From NCBI GenBank assembly GCA_020099315.1, contig CP083650.1, positions 3,968,001 through 4,032,000 on the forward strand: 64,000 nucleotides of DNA. Direction: 5' to 3'. The translations under genes were made by a program, and so were the position numbers. Shown piece after piece: positions 8,440 through 15,950 of this stretch. The notes beneath the pieces were generated by a model. The model saw only the letters and a program-made list of their open reading frames with translations, searched no databases and was not told where the DNA came from. Numbering within the stretch: the stretch's first letter is position 1; each line of letters opens with the position of its first letter. The DNA comes from Citrobacter europaeus (lineage in GTDB: Bacteria > Pseudomonadota > Gammaproteobacteria > Enterobacterales > Enterobacteriaceae).

Positions 8440-9195
8440 GTGGCCGTCCATCTGCTCATTGTTGATGCACTGAATCTCATCCGCCGTATTCACGCCGTAC
8501 AGGGCTCACCCTGCGTGGAGACGTGCCAGCACGCACTCGATCAGCTGATTGTGCACAGTCAGCCCACGCACGCCGTGGCGGTATTTGATGACGAGGCGCG
8601 CAACAGCGGCTGGCGTCACCAACGCTTACCTGACTACAAAGCCGGTCGCCCGCCAATGCCTGACGATTTACACCAGGAAATGCCCGCCTTACGCGCTGCT
8701 TTTGAACAGCGCGGCGTCTGCTGCTGGGAATCCAGCGGGAATGAAGCCGATGATTTAGCCGCTACTCTGGCGGTTAAAGTTTGCCAGGCGGGACATCAGG
8801 CAACCATCGTTTCAACCGATAAAGGCTATTGTCAGCTACTCTCCCCAACGCTGCGTATTCGGGACTATTTCCAGAAACGCTGGCTGGATGCGCCCTTTAT
8901 CGAGAAAGAGTTCGGCGTACTACCGCAACAGTTGCCTGATTACTGGGGACTGGCGGGGATCAGCAGTTCTAAAGTTCCAGGGGTTGCCGGTATTGGACCC
9001 AAAAGCGCCACACAATTGCTGACGCAGTTTCCAATGCTGGAAGCGTTGTATGAACATCTGAATGACGTACCGGAGAAATGGCGCAAGAAACTCGAAGAAC
9101 ATCGGGAGATGGCGTTTTTGTGCCGCGATATCGCGCGGCTGCAAACGGACTTACATATCGACGGAAACCTACAGCAATTACGCCTGGCGCGGTAG
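8440..9195 (+). CDS. xni: Flap endonuclease Xni (ExoIX)
   Basis: A 251-residue protein of the FEN-1/PolI 5'-nuclease family. It keeps the N-terminal metal-site region LLIVDALNLIRR, the acidic motif NEADDLAATLA, the STDKGYCQL segment and the helix-hairpin-helix VPGVAGIGPKSATQLL. E. coli Xni has flap endonuclease activity and lacks part of the metal site present in the PolI 5' nuclease. Length equals E. coli Xni. The likely start is GTG at 8440, after the AGGGAGAAC ribosome binding site. It converges on fucO across a BIME. Confidence 0.93.
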   Translation: MAVHLLIVDALNLIRRIHAVQGSPCVETCQHALDQLIVHSQPTHAVAVFDDEARNSGWRHQRLPDYKAGRPPMPDDLHQEMPALRAAFEQRGVCCWESSGNEADDLAATLAVKVCQAGHQATIVSTDKGYCQLLSPTLRIRDYFQKRWLDAPFIEKEFGVLPQQLPDYWGLAGISSSKVPGVAGIGPKSATQLLTQFPMLEALYEHLNDVPEKWRKKLEEHREMAFLCRDIARLQTDLHIDGNLQQLRLAR

Positions 9196-9201
9196 CCTTA
9201 T

Positions 9202-9272
9202 TGTCGGATGCGGTGTCAACACCTTATCCGGCCTACTTATCGTACAACCCAGCAGGCCGGATAAACGCCAGG
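9202..9272. repeat. REP/BIME between xni and fucO
   Basis: Two opposed REP units: GTCGGATGCGGTGTCAACACC..TTATCCGGCCTAC and the inverse GGCCGGATAAACGCC. It sits in the convergent gap between xni and fucO, a typical place for a REP pair. Confidence 0.85.
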
Positions 9273-9275
9273 TGA

Positions 9276-10424
9276 TTACCAGGCGGTATGGTATAGCTCG
9301 ACGATATCCCCAAGGCTCGCTTCACGCGGATTTCCCCCGGTACAAACATCGTCAAATGCCGCCTGCGCCAGTGCAGGAATATCCTCTTTGCGTACGCCAA
9401 CATCGCGTAAATGCAGTGGGATCCCTACATCACGGTTAAGGGCGAAGACAGCATCCACCGCCGCTTTACGTGCTTCTGCCAGCGTCAGGCCTTCAACCTT
9501 AACCCCCATCGCCCGGGCGATATCGCGGAATTTTTCCCCGGTAAATTCGGCGTTATAGTGCATCACGTGCGGCAGCAAAATGGCATTCGCGACGCCGTGC
9601 GGCGTGTTGTAAAACGCGCCTAACGGATGTGCCATGCCATGCACTAATCCCAGGCCAACGTTGGAAAACCCCATTCCGGCAACGTACTGGCCCAGCGCCA
9701 TCGCTTCACCCGCCTGGCTATCGCCCGCGACCGAACCGCGTAATGCCCCGGCAATAATTTCGATGGCTTTGATGTGCAGCGCATCGGTAAGCGCCCACGC
9801 CGCCCGCGTGATGTACCCTTCAATGGCATGAGTCAGTGCATCCACTCCTGTGGCGGCTTTTAATGCAGCGGGCATGCCGTCCATCATGTCAGCATCGATG
9901 AACGCCACCTGCGGGATGTCATGTGGATCGACACAAACAAACTTACGCCGGTTCTCTTCGTCAGTGATCACGTAGTTAATGGTCACTTCCGCTGCCGTCC
10001 CCGCGGTGGTTGGGACTGCCATAACCGGCACGCTCGGGCTGCGCGTTGGCGATAACCCTTCAAGGCTGCGGACATCTGCAAACTCAGGGTTATTATGGAT
10101 AATGCCAATCGCTTTACAGGTATCCTGCGGGGAGCCTCCGCCGATGGCTATCAGATAGTCTGCGCCACTTTGCTGAAACACACCCAATCCTTCCTGCACC
10201 ACCGCAATGGTTGGGTTAGGGATAACGCCTGAATAGATTTCCCATGCCAGACCTGCAGCATCCATTCGGGAAGTCACCTTTTCAACAACGCCGCACTGTA
10301 CCAGATTTGTATCGGTCACAATCAACGCTTTGCGATAACCACGACGGATGACTTCATCGGTTAACGCGCCAACAGCTCCCCGGCCAAACCATGCCGTTTC
10401 GTTCAGAATCATTCTGTTCGCCAT
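9276..10424 (-). CDS. fucO: Lactaldehyde reductase / L-1,2-propanediol oxidoreductase FucO
   Basis: A 382-residue iron-dependent group III alcohol dehydrogenase. It interconverts L-lactaldehyde and L-1,2-propanediol and also reduces glycolaldehyde. NAD-binding GGGSPQD is at 95-101. Metal ligands fit D195 and H199 (GVDALTHAIEG), H262 and H276. It is the last gene on the minus strand of the fuc locus, 27 bp downstream of fucA and co-transcribed with it. Under anaerobic growth it disposes of the lactaldehyde made by FucA. With D-arabinose as substrate it would dispose of glycolaldehyde. Confidence 0.97.
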   Translation of the reverse strand: MANRMILNETAWFGRGAVGALTDEVIRRGYRKALIVTDTNLVQCGVVEKVTSRMDAAGLAWEIYSGVIPNPTIAVVQEGLGVFQQSGADYLIAIGGGSPQDTCKAIGIIHNNPEFADVRSLEGLSPTRSPSVPVMAVPTTAGTAAEVTINYVITDEENRRKFVCVDPHDIPQVAFIDADMMDGMPAALKAATGVDALTHAIEGYITRAAWALTDALHIKAIEIIAGALRGSVAGDSQAGEAMALGQYVAGMGFSNVGLGLVHGMAHPLGAFYNTPHGVANAILLPHVMHYNAEFTGEKFRDIARAMGVKVEGLTLAEARKAAVDAVFALNRDVGIPLHLRDVGVRKEDIPALAQAAFDDVCTGGNPREASLGDIVELYHTAW

Positions 10425-10451
10425 CGTATATCTCCTTTTCGCTATGCGAAA

Positions 10452-11099
10452 TTACTCTTCAATGCGTAATCCGTAAGATTTGAATTTCTCCAGCACAATG
10501 GCGATCTCTTCGTCATCCAGCACCGGCACTGGGTCAACAATCGCCAGCGTGCTCAGATACAGGCGGGCCAGAACTTCCACTTCATGCGCCAACCACAGTG
10601 CTTTTTCCAAATTCGCTTCACAAGCAATCAACCCATGGTGCTGTAAAAGCGTTGCCTTACGGTTTTTCAGGGCGACGCTCACATGCTCTGACAGCTCTCG
10701 TGTACCAAACGTCGCATAAGGCGCACACGGAATAGAGTTTCCCCCCGCCGCTGCAATCATGTAATGAATTGCCGGGATAGGGCGATTGAGAATTGAAACG
10801 GCGGTGCAGTGTACGGCATGGTTATGGACAACCGCATTGGCATCCGGACGCGTCTGGTATGCCGCCAGGTGAAAACGCCATTCACTGGAGGGTAATTGTC
10901 CTTTATCATATTTCCCGTCGTTATCTACATACACGATCATGTTTTCAGTAAGTCTTTCGTAAGGAATACCGCTGGGCGTGATCAGCATCCCGTTTTCATA
11001 ACGCGCACTCACATTTCCCGCCGTCCCCTGATTCAATCCAAGGCTGGTCATTTCCAGACAGGTTTCAATGATTTCTCGCGACAAACGCATTCTTTCCAT
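10452..11099 (-). CDS. fucA: L-fuculose-1-phosphate aldolase FucA
   Basis: A 215-residue class II (zinc) aldolase, same length as E. coli FucA. It cleaves L-fuculose 1-phosphate to dihydroxyacetone phosphate and L-lactaldehyde, and D-ribulose 1-phosphate to DHAP and glycolaldehyde. Catalytic and zinc residues are visible: E73 (SSEW), H92 and H94 (VVHNHAVHC), and H155 in LLQHHGLIA. The next upstream gene on the same strand is the LacI-type regulator, 141 bp away. In E. coli the upstream neighbour is the fucAO/fucPIK promoter region. Here fucAO may have its own promoter or be read through from the ABC operon. Confidence 0.97.
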   Translation of the reverse strand: MERMRLSREIIETCLEMTSLGLNQGTAGNVSARYENGMLITPSGIPYERLTENMIVYVDNDGKYDKGQLPSSEWRFHLAAYQTRPDANAVVHNHAVHCTAVSILNRPIPAIHYMIAAAGGNSIPCAPYATFGTRELSEHVSVALKNRKATLLQHHGLIACEANLEKALWLAHEVEVLARLYLSTLAIVDPVPVLDDEEIAIVLEKFKSYGLRIEE

Positions 11100-11190
11100 A
11101 ATGATTCTCCGGGTACAGTTTCCCCTCGTCTTTATTGCGAAAAATGCAGCCGCAGAATAAGACGGGTCAGGTTTCAGGTACAGGCAGCCA

Positions 11191-11208
11191 CTGAATGTAT
11201 TTATTCAG
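11191..11208. promoter_or_regulatory. Inverted repeat upstream of fucA, possible operator
   Basis: CTGAAT-GTATTT-ATTCAG has perfect 6 bp arms and lies 92 bp upstream of the fucA start, followed by another ATTCAG. It could be a regulator site (FucR or the local LacI-type protein), but it does not resemble the 16 bp palindromes at 17.6 and 17.8 kb. Function unknown. Confidence 0.3.
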
Positions 11209-11240
11209 ATTCAGTTGGCCGATTTATTTTTAGCGACGTA

Positions 11241-12239
11241 TTATGGTTGTCTTACGCGCTTAATTAGTTTCATTTCAACTTTTACAGTTTCTTTAATTGG
11301 CCGGTCATCAATAGCACTCATCATCATATCGAATGCTTTTTCCGCCCAGACATTTTCATCCTGTTGCATTGACCAGACATTATTGGCGAGGAATCCCAGC
11401 ATTGGGTGTTCATCGAATGTCCCAATATTAATTTCTGGTGGAATAGTGCCTAAACGATTACGAATAGCGTTAATGGCCCCTTCCAGTACGGGTAATGATG
11501 AGGCGATAAATGCCTGCGGACAGTCCTGTTCACCGATCAACTCATCCATGAGTCGATAACCACCTTCAGGTGTGTTATCCGGACCTTCGCGCACCCAATC
11601 TCTGTGAAAAATACCATTATTGTTCAATGCATTAAGATAACCTTGCAAACGGTCACCAATGCTGGGTAATCCGGTATCCCCTACTAAAAACCAGATCGGC
11701 GACTTTCCAGCGTCAAACAAACTTTGCGTCAATTTTTCGCCGCCCAAAATGTTATGACTTTCAACCAGTGCGTTATCGGTATACTTAAAATCACGGTCAA
11801 GCAACACCATTGGTTTCCTGACCTGACGTAAATGGTGTTGCTGATTCTCTAACGTTGAAGGAACAATAAACAGGCCATCGACATTGCGCGCGATTAACGC
11901 TTTGGTCAGTTTATTTTCGTAATCAACATCGTCATAGGTACAGCTAATCGTTAGCTGATAACCAGAACGGCGACAGCGTTGCTCAAGTTTTTCTGCAAGT
12001 GTGGCAAAAAACACGTTGGAAATATTAGGGACTATCAATCCTAACGTATCCGTTTTATTCAATTTCAGGCTGCGTGCTGAATGGTTAATGACGTAACCAT
12101 AGCGCTCGACATATTCATTAATACGCGTTTGGGTTTTGACACTGATTCGATATTGCTCTGCTTTCCCGTTCAGCACCAGTCGTACGGTCGTAACCGATAA
12201 ATTCAGATCGCTGGCTATCTGTTCTACTGTTTTAGCCAT
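11241..12239 (-). CDS. LacI-family transcriptional regulator of the added sugar module (Cra/ScrR-like)
   Basis: A 332-residue LacI/GalR-family protein. The N-terminal helix-turn-helix, VEQIASDLNLSVTTVRLVLN followed by GKAEQYRIS, resembles the Cra/FruR and ScrR subgroup. A hinge ARSLKLNKT then leads into the periplasmic-binding-protein-like effector domain (TDTLGLIVPNISNVFFA...). It is not part of the E. coli fuc locus. It is the last gene of the ABC transporter-kinase block (66 bp after the kinase) and 141 bp before fucA. By analogy to rbsR it probably represses its own operon. The two perfect CpG-centred palindromes in the control region are its likely operators. The gene looks visibly richer in A+T than its neighbours (by eye). 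Confidence 0.85.
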   Translation of the reverse strand: MAKTVEQIASDLNLSVTTVRLVLNGKAEQYRISVKTQTRINEYVERYGYVINHSARSLKLNKTDTLGLIVPNISNVFFATLAEKLEQRCRRSGYQLTISCTYDDVDYENKLTKALIARNVDGLFIVPSTLENQQHHLRQVRKPMVLLDRDFKYTDNALVESHNILGGEKLTQSLFDAGKSPIWFLVGDTGLPSIGDRLQGYLNALNNNGIFHRDWVREGPDNTPEGGYRLMDELIGEQDCPQAFIASSLPVLEGAINAIRNRLGTIPPEINIGTFDEHPMLGFLANNVWSMQQDENVWAEKAFDMMMSAIDDRPIKETVKVEMKLIKRVRQP

Positions 12240-12305
12240 TTATATGCCCCAGTTCACATCCAAAAACGTCAATCCCCAATCATAAAAGTATTTTAAACTT
12301 TTGTC

Positions 12306-13886
12306 TTACTGCATAAGTTGGTTAATCGCCTGCTGCTGATCCCACAGCATCAGATAAGCCTGGTATTTACGATCATAGAAGTTCCGCCGTGCCGGGTTAG
12401 CCTTGATCACCTCGCCCGATCGAACCATCGCCTGACATGCGGACGGAATCGTGGTCCACGCGCCGCATGCCACCGCGCCGGTAATGGCCGCACCTAACGT
12501 TACCGCATCCTCTTCCTGCATAAGATGAATATCGCATCCGGTGGCATCGGCATATTCTCGCAACCACAGTGGGTTATGCGTTGCGCCGCCGCACAGCGTC
12601 AGACGGGAAATGGTGTGACCGTTTTCGCGCATCACCTCCATAATATGTCGCGTACCGCAGGCGATCGCCTGTATTGTCGCCAGGTACAGACGAGCAACCT
12701 GCATCTCGCCTCGTTCCAGCGTTAAACCACACACACTCCCCCGGGCATCGGGTCGCGCGCGCGGCGAACGATTACCGTGGTGATCGGCCAGCACATGCAA
12801 ATAACGACCAGGCTCTGACTCCTGCTCCTCAAGTGCTGCAACCCACTCATTAACTAAAACGATGGGATGGCACCCCCGCGCTTCAGCTTTGTTAAACAGC
12901 TCAGCGCTGGCACCTGACTCCTGAAGCGTCCAGTCGACTAACGCCCCGGCGGCGCTTTGTCCCCCTTCCGTCAGCCAGTAGCCTGGCAGCATGGCTGACC
13001 AGTATGGTCCCCATACGCCTGGCGTATGAATTTCGTGCCGGCTGCACAGCATATGGCAATTTGACGTTCCGCTGATCAGCGCCAACGTCCCCTCAGGCTC
13101 GGCACCAGCTAGCGCCACTCCGCCTGCATGGGCATCAATCATTCCACTGGCGACGACCACTGCAGTCGTCAGCCCCAGCGCCTGGGCCGCATCGCTGCTA
13201 AGCGTTCCAACGCCAGCGCCTGGCGGCAGAATACGCGACGGGATTTTGCCCAATAAATCCGTTAATTCAACGGCATCGAGCAGGGAGTGGCTGAAGCGTT
13301 GTTCATGTGCCAGATAGTTCCATTTACAGGTTAGCGTGCACAACCCCGCAACATCAGTGGCGGTAGCTTTAGAGACCAGAAAGTCCGCCAAATCGTAGAA
13401 TCGATGCGCACTCTGCCAGGTGGCTGGAAAATGGTTTTTCAGCCATAGCACTTTGGGAAGCTCCATTTCGACGCTGACCTCACCGCCAACATAGCGCAGA
13501 GAGGGATCCTGCGTGGCGTTAATACGCTGCGTCTCCTGCGCCGCACGATGATCCATCCACATGATGATGTTATGGTCTGACGGTTCGCCGGGGGAAACCG
13601 CCAGTCCCCGCCCCTGTTCGTCCAGTGCTACCAATGAACAGGTGGCATCAAAACCCAATGAGCGAATATCCTCAATGCAAACCCCGGATGACGACACCGC
13701 CTCCTTCACTGCATGGCAAACCTGCTGCCAGATTTCTGCAGATGACTGCTCAACCCGCTCAGGACCGGGTCGAAACTGCGAGATGGAACGAGTCGCAAAA
13801 GCCAGCCGTTTGCCACTGGCATCAAAGACACCCGCCCTGACGCTGGCGGAACCGACATCCACACCGAGGAAATATCCACTGCCCAT
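12306..13886 (-). CDS. FGGY-family carbohydrate kinase, probable D-ribulokinase
   Basis: A 526-residue FGGY pentulose kinase. ATPase features are DVGSASVRAGVFD near residue 10, WMDHRA (110-115), the catalytic aspartate in GMIDAHAGG (248-256) and ISGTSNCHM (271-279). The adenine-site region LCGGATHNPLWLREYAD lies near the C-terminus. Residues 82-86 read TCSLV, the signature I associate with D-ribulokinases (RbtK and the FGGY protein), so the likely reaction is D-ribulose to D-ribulose 5-phosphate. It is distinct from FucK, encoded 6 kb away on the other strand. The start MGSGYF at 13886 follows GGGAG; a longer frame begins at 13934. Substrate is inferred, not shown. L-ribulose or another ketopentose is the alternative. 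Confidence 0.82.
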   Translation of the reverse strand: MGSGYFLGVDVGSASVRAGVFDASGKRLAFATRSISQFRPGPERVEQSSAEIWQQVCHAVKEAVSSSGVCIEDIRSLGFDATCSLVALDEQGRGLAVSPGEPSDHNIIMWMDHRAAQETQRINATQDPSLRYVGGEVSVEMELPKVLWLKNHFPATWQSAHRFYDLADFLVSKATATDVAGLCTLTCKWNYLAHEQRFSHSLLDAVELTDLLGKIPSRILPPGAGVGTLSSDAAQALGLTTAVVVASGMIDAHAGGVALAGAEPEGTLALISGTSNCHMLCSRHEIHTPGVWGPYWSAMLPGYWLTEGGQSAAGALVDWTLQESGASAELFNKAEARGCHPIVLVNEWVAALEEQESEPGRYLHVLADHHGNRSPRARPDARGSVCGLTLERGEMQVARLYLATIQAIACGTRHIMEVMRENGHTISRLTLCGGATHNPLWLREYADATGCDIHLMQEEDAVTLGAAITGAVACGAWTTIPSACQAMVRSGEVIKANPARRNFYDRKYQAYLMLWDQQQAINQLMQ

Positions 13887-13939
13887 AGTAACTCCCTGAC
13901 GCTGGCTAATGATGGGGCGAGCACCTCGCCCCAACGGTC

Positions 13940-14890
13940 TTATTTTTTACCGAATGGGTGTAACAGCTTGTCAATTTCTGGCGTATCAATATTCTTCGCG
14001 CTGACAAATTTCACCGGAATATCAATTTCTTTCGGTACAGACTGACCCGATACCGCTGCATTCAGCGTCTTAATACCCTGGTAGCCAATCTGATAAGCGT
14101 CCTGCACCACAAATCCCTGAATCACTCCGGACTTCAGGAAAGCAATGATTGCCTCGGTGCTATCAAAACCAATCACCTTCACTTTGCCTTTCAGATTTTG
14201 GCTATCAATAGCGTTTGCTACGCCAAGCGTTGAGCCTTCATTCGTACCATAAATTCCTGCGATATCCGGGTTGGCCTGGATCATATCGATGGTTTTATCC
14301 ATCGCTTTTTGCGGATCGCCATCGCTGTACTGGACCGGTAGCACCTGAATATCCGGATATTTCTCCTTCATACGGGCAATAAACCCTTCCGAACGTTCAA
14401 TCGCTGAAGAAGTCCCTGCTACGTGCGCAATAATGCCCACTTTCCCTTTGCTGCCCACTTCCGCTGCCAGCGCGTCTGCGGCTTCAGCACCGGCTTTTCG
14501 GTTATTCGTAGCGACAAAGCTCACCGGAATATCGGAATTCACGCCGGAGTCAAACGTCACAACTTTAATGCCGCGTGAATTTGCGGTCTCAACTAATGGC
14601 GCCAGCGCATTGGCATCTAACGCGGCCAGTAATAGCCCATTCGGTTTTTGCGCCATCGCGTTTTCAACTAACTGAATCTGCTCGGCAATCTGAGTTTCAT
14701 CCGCCGGGCCAACATAGCTGGTTTTATCACCCAACTCTTTTGCTGCCGCTTCCGTCCCCATTTTTACGGTTTGCCAGAATTCATGCTGGAAACCTTTACT
14801 GACCACCGGAAGGTTCATATCTTTAGCCAATACGCTGGATGTCATACAGGCCAGCAGGGATAACGCATAGACAAAATTCCTGGTTCTCAT
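13940..14890 (-). CDS. Sugar ABC transporter periplasmic binding protein (RbsB type)
   Basis: A 316-residue type I periplasmic binding protein. It starts with a Sec signal peptide (MRTRNFVYALSLLACMTSSVLA, cleavage near residue 22), followed by the mature fold VVSKGFQHEFWQTVKMGTEAAAKELG. Later ribose/galactose-type blocks are VTFDSGV, GTNEGSTLGVANAI and GFDSTEA. I chose the start at 14890 after a GGAG site; the frame continues upstream into the permease gene and that extension is rejected. Gene order ATPase-permease-binding protein is that of rbsACB. The ligand cannot be read from sequence. L-fucose, D-arabinose or D-ribulose fit the neighbours. Confidence 0.88.
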   Translation of the reverse strand: MRTRNFVYALSLLACMTSSVLAKDMNLPVVSKGFQHEFWQTVKMGTEAAAKELGDKTSYVGPADETQIAEQIQLVENAMAQKPNGLLLAALDANALAPLVETANSRGIKVVTFDSGVNSDIPVSFVATNNRKAGAEAADALAAEVGSKGKVGIIAHVAGTSSAIERSEGFIARMKEKYPDIQVLPVQYSDGDPQKAMDKTIDMIQANPDIAGIYGTNEGSTLGVANAIDSQNLKGKVKVIGFDSTEAIIAFLKSGVIQGFVVQDAYQIGYQGIKTLNAAVSGQSVPKEIDIPVKFVSAKNIDTPEIDKLLHPFGKK

Positions 14891-14963
14891 TGTTTTACTC
14901 CGTTCTGAGTGAGTCACCCTAAACGTCAGGGTTATGATGCCCCGTGACTTCCGGGAGCGTAAA

Positions 14964-15947
14964 TCAACGAATTTTTTTGCGTAATGTGTCGAGATAAACC
15001 GCGGCAATGACCACCACGCCCATGGCTACCATTTGCCAGAACTGGGAAACGCCCATCAGGTTCAGACCATTCTTCAACACGCTCATAATGAATGCGCCGA
15101 TGATCGTGCCGCCGATGGTGCCAATTCCGCCCATCAGGCTCGTACCGCCAATAACAACCGCGGCAATGGCTTCCAGCTCATAACCCACGCCGACCGTTGG
15201 CTGACCAGAGTTCAAACGAGAGGCCAAAATAACCCCGGCAATCCCGGTCAGCAGGCCACAAAAGGCGTAGACGAAAATTTTGACGCGCTGAACTTTAATA
15301 CCGGAAAGATGTGCGGCCACCTCATTGCTACCCACGGCGTAAACATAGCGACCAATCACCGTTTTCTTCAGGATGTAGGCGGCGATTAACGCCACCACTA
15401 CCAGGTAAAAAACGGGATAAGGCAGCACATCGAACAAACGTCCCTGGGCCAACATTTTGAAGGTGGGGTAATCGGCGAAATAAATCGCACGACCATCCGT
15501 CATCACCATATTGATGCCTCTGACGGACATCATCAGGCCCAGCGTGGCAATAAAAGGCGGGATAGTCATTTTGGTGACCAGCAAGCCGTTGATATAGCCA
15601 CATAATCCCCCGGCCAGCACCCCCGCCAGAATACATACGGGCAGAGGCAGTCCCAGCGTGGCGCTGATACCGACCGCAACACCAGAAAAGGCCACGACCG
15701 AGCCAAGAGAAAGGTCGATTCCTGAAGTGATAATGACGAAGGTAACGCCAATCGCCATGATGCCAATCACCGACGTTTGCAGGGCAATTGTCATAATGTT
15801 TTCAGTGTTAAAGAAAAATGGCGAACCGAAGCTAAAAAATATTACTAAAATAATCAGACTCAAAAGCGGCGCAAGGCGCATTAAAAGTTCTTTATTAATT
15901 TTTATTTTCTTATTATTGCTGTCTGAAGAGGTTACAGAGATAGTCAT
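14964..15947 (-). CDS. Sugar ABC transporter permease (RbsC/AraH family)
   Basis: A 327-residue inner-membrane permease of the branched BPD_transp_2 (RbsC, AraH, XylH) family, with about eight to ten hydrophobic segments. Typical blocks are TSGIDLSLGSVVAFSG, TLGLMMSVRGI and the cytoplasmic coupling loop YAVGSNEVAAHLSGI. The C-terminal GGTSLMGGIGTIGGTIIGA is the family hallmark. The basic, asparagine-rich N-terminus (SSDSNNKKIKINKELL) precedes the first membrane span. Three bases separate its start from the ATPase stop, so the genes are tightly coupled. It replaces the missing MFS permease FucP in the fuc locus. Confidence 0.9.
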   Translation of the reverse strand: MTISVTSSDSNNKKIKINKELLMRLAPLLSLIILVIFFSFGSPFFFNTENIMTIALQTSVIGIMAIGVTFVIITSGIDLSLGSVVAFSGVAVGISATLGLPLPVCILAGVLAGGLCGYINGLLVTKMTIPPFIATLGLMMSVRGINMVMTDGRAIYFADYPTFKMLAQGRLFDVLPYPVFYLVVVALIAAYILKKTVIGRYVYAVGSNEVAAHLSGIKVQRVKIFVYAFCGLLTGIAGVILASRLNSGQPTVGVGYELEAIAAVVIGGTSLMGGIGTIGGTIIGAFIMSVLKNGLNLMGVSQFWQMVAMGVVVIAAVYLDTLRKKIR

Positions 15948-15950
15948 AAA

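Noticed and set aside
11241..12239. Reading the LacI-type gene as a displaced fucR
   Set aside because: FucR is a DeoR-family protein and is present at 21695-22423; this protein has a LacI HTH and hinge.
12306..13886. Reading the FGGY kinase as L-ribulokinase AraB or a second FucK
   Set aside because: It lacks the AraB N-terminal pattern (DFGTDSVR) and FucK blocks, and has the TCSLV motif instead; still, biochemical substrate is unproven.
14891..15007. Longer N-terminus for the sugar-binding protein, overlapping the permease
   Set aside because: The extension is basic and lacks signal-peptide character; MRTRNFVYALSLLACM at 14890 is a normal Sec signal with GGAG upstream.
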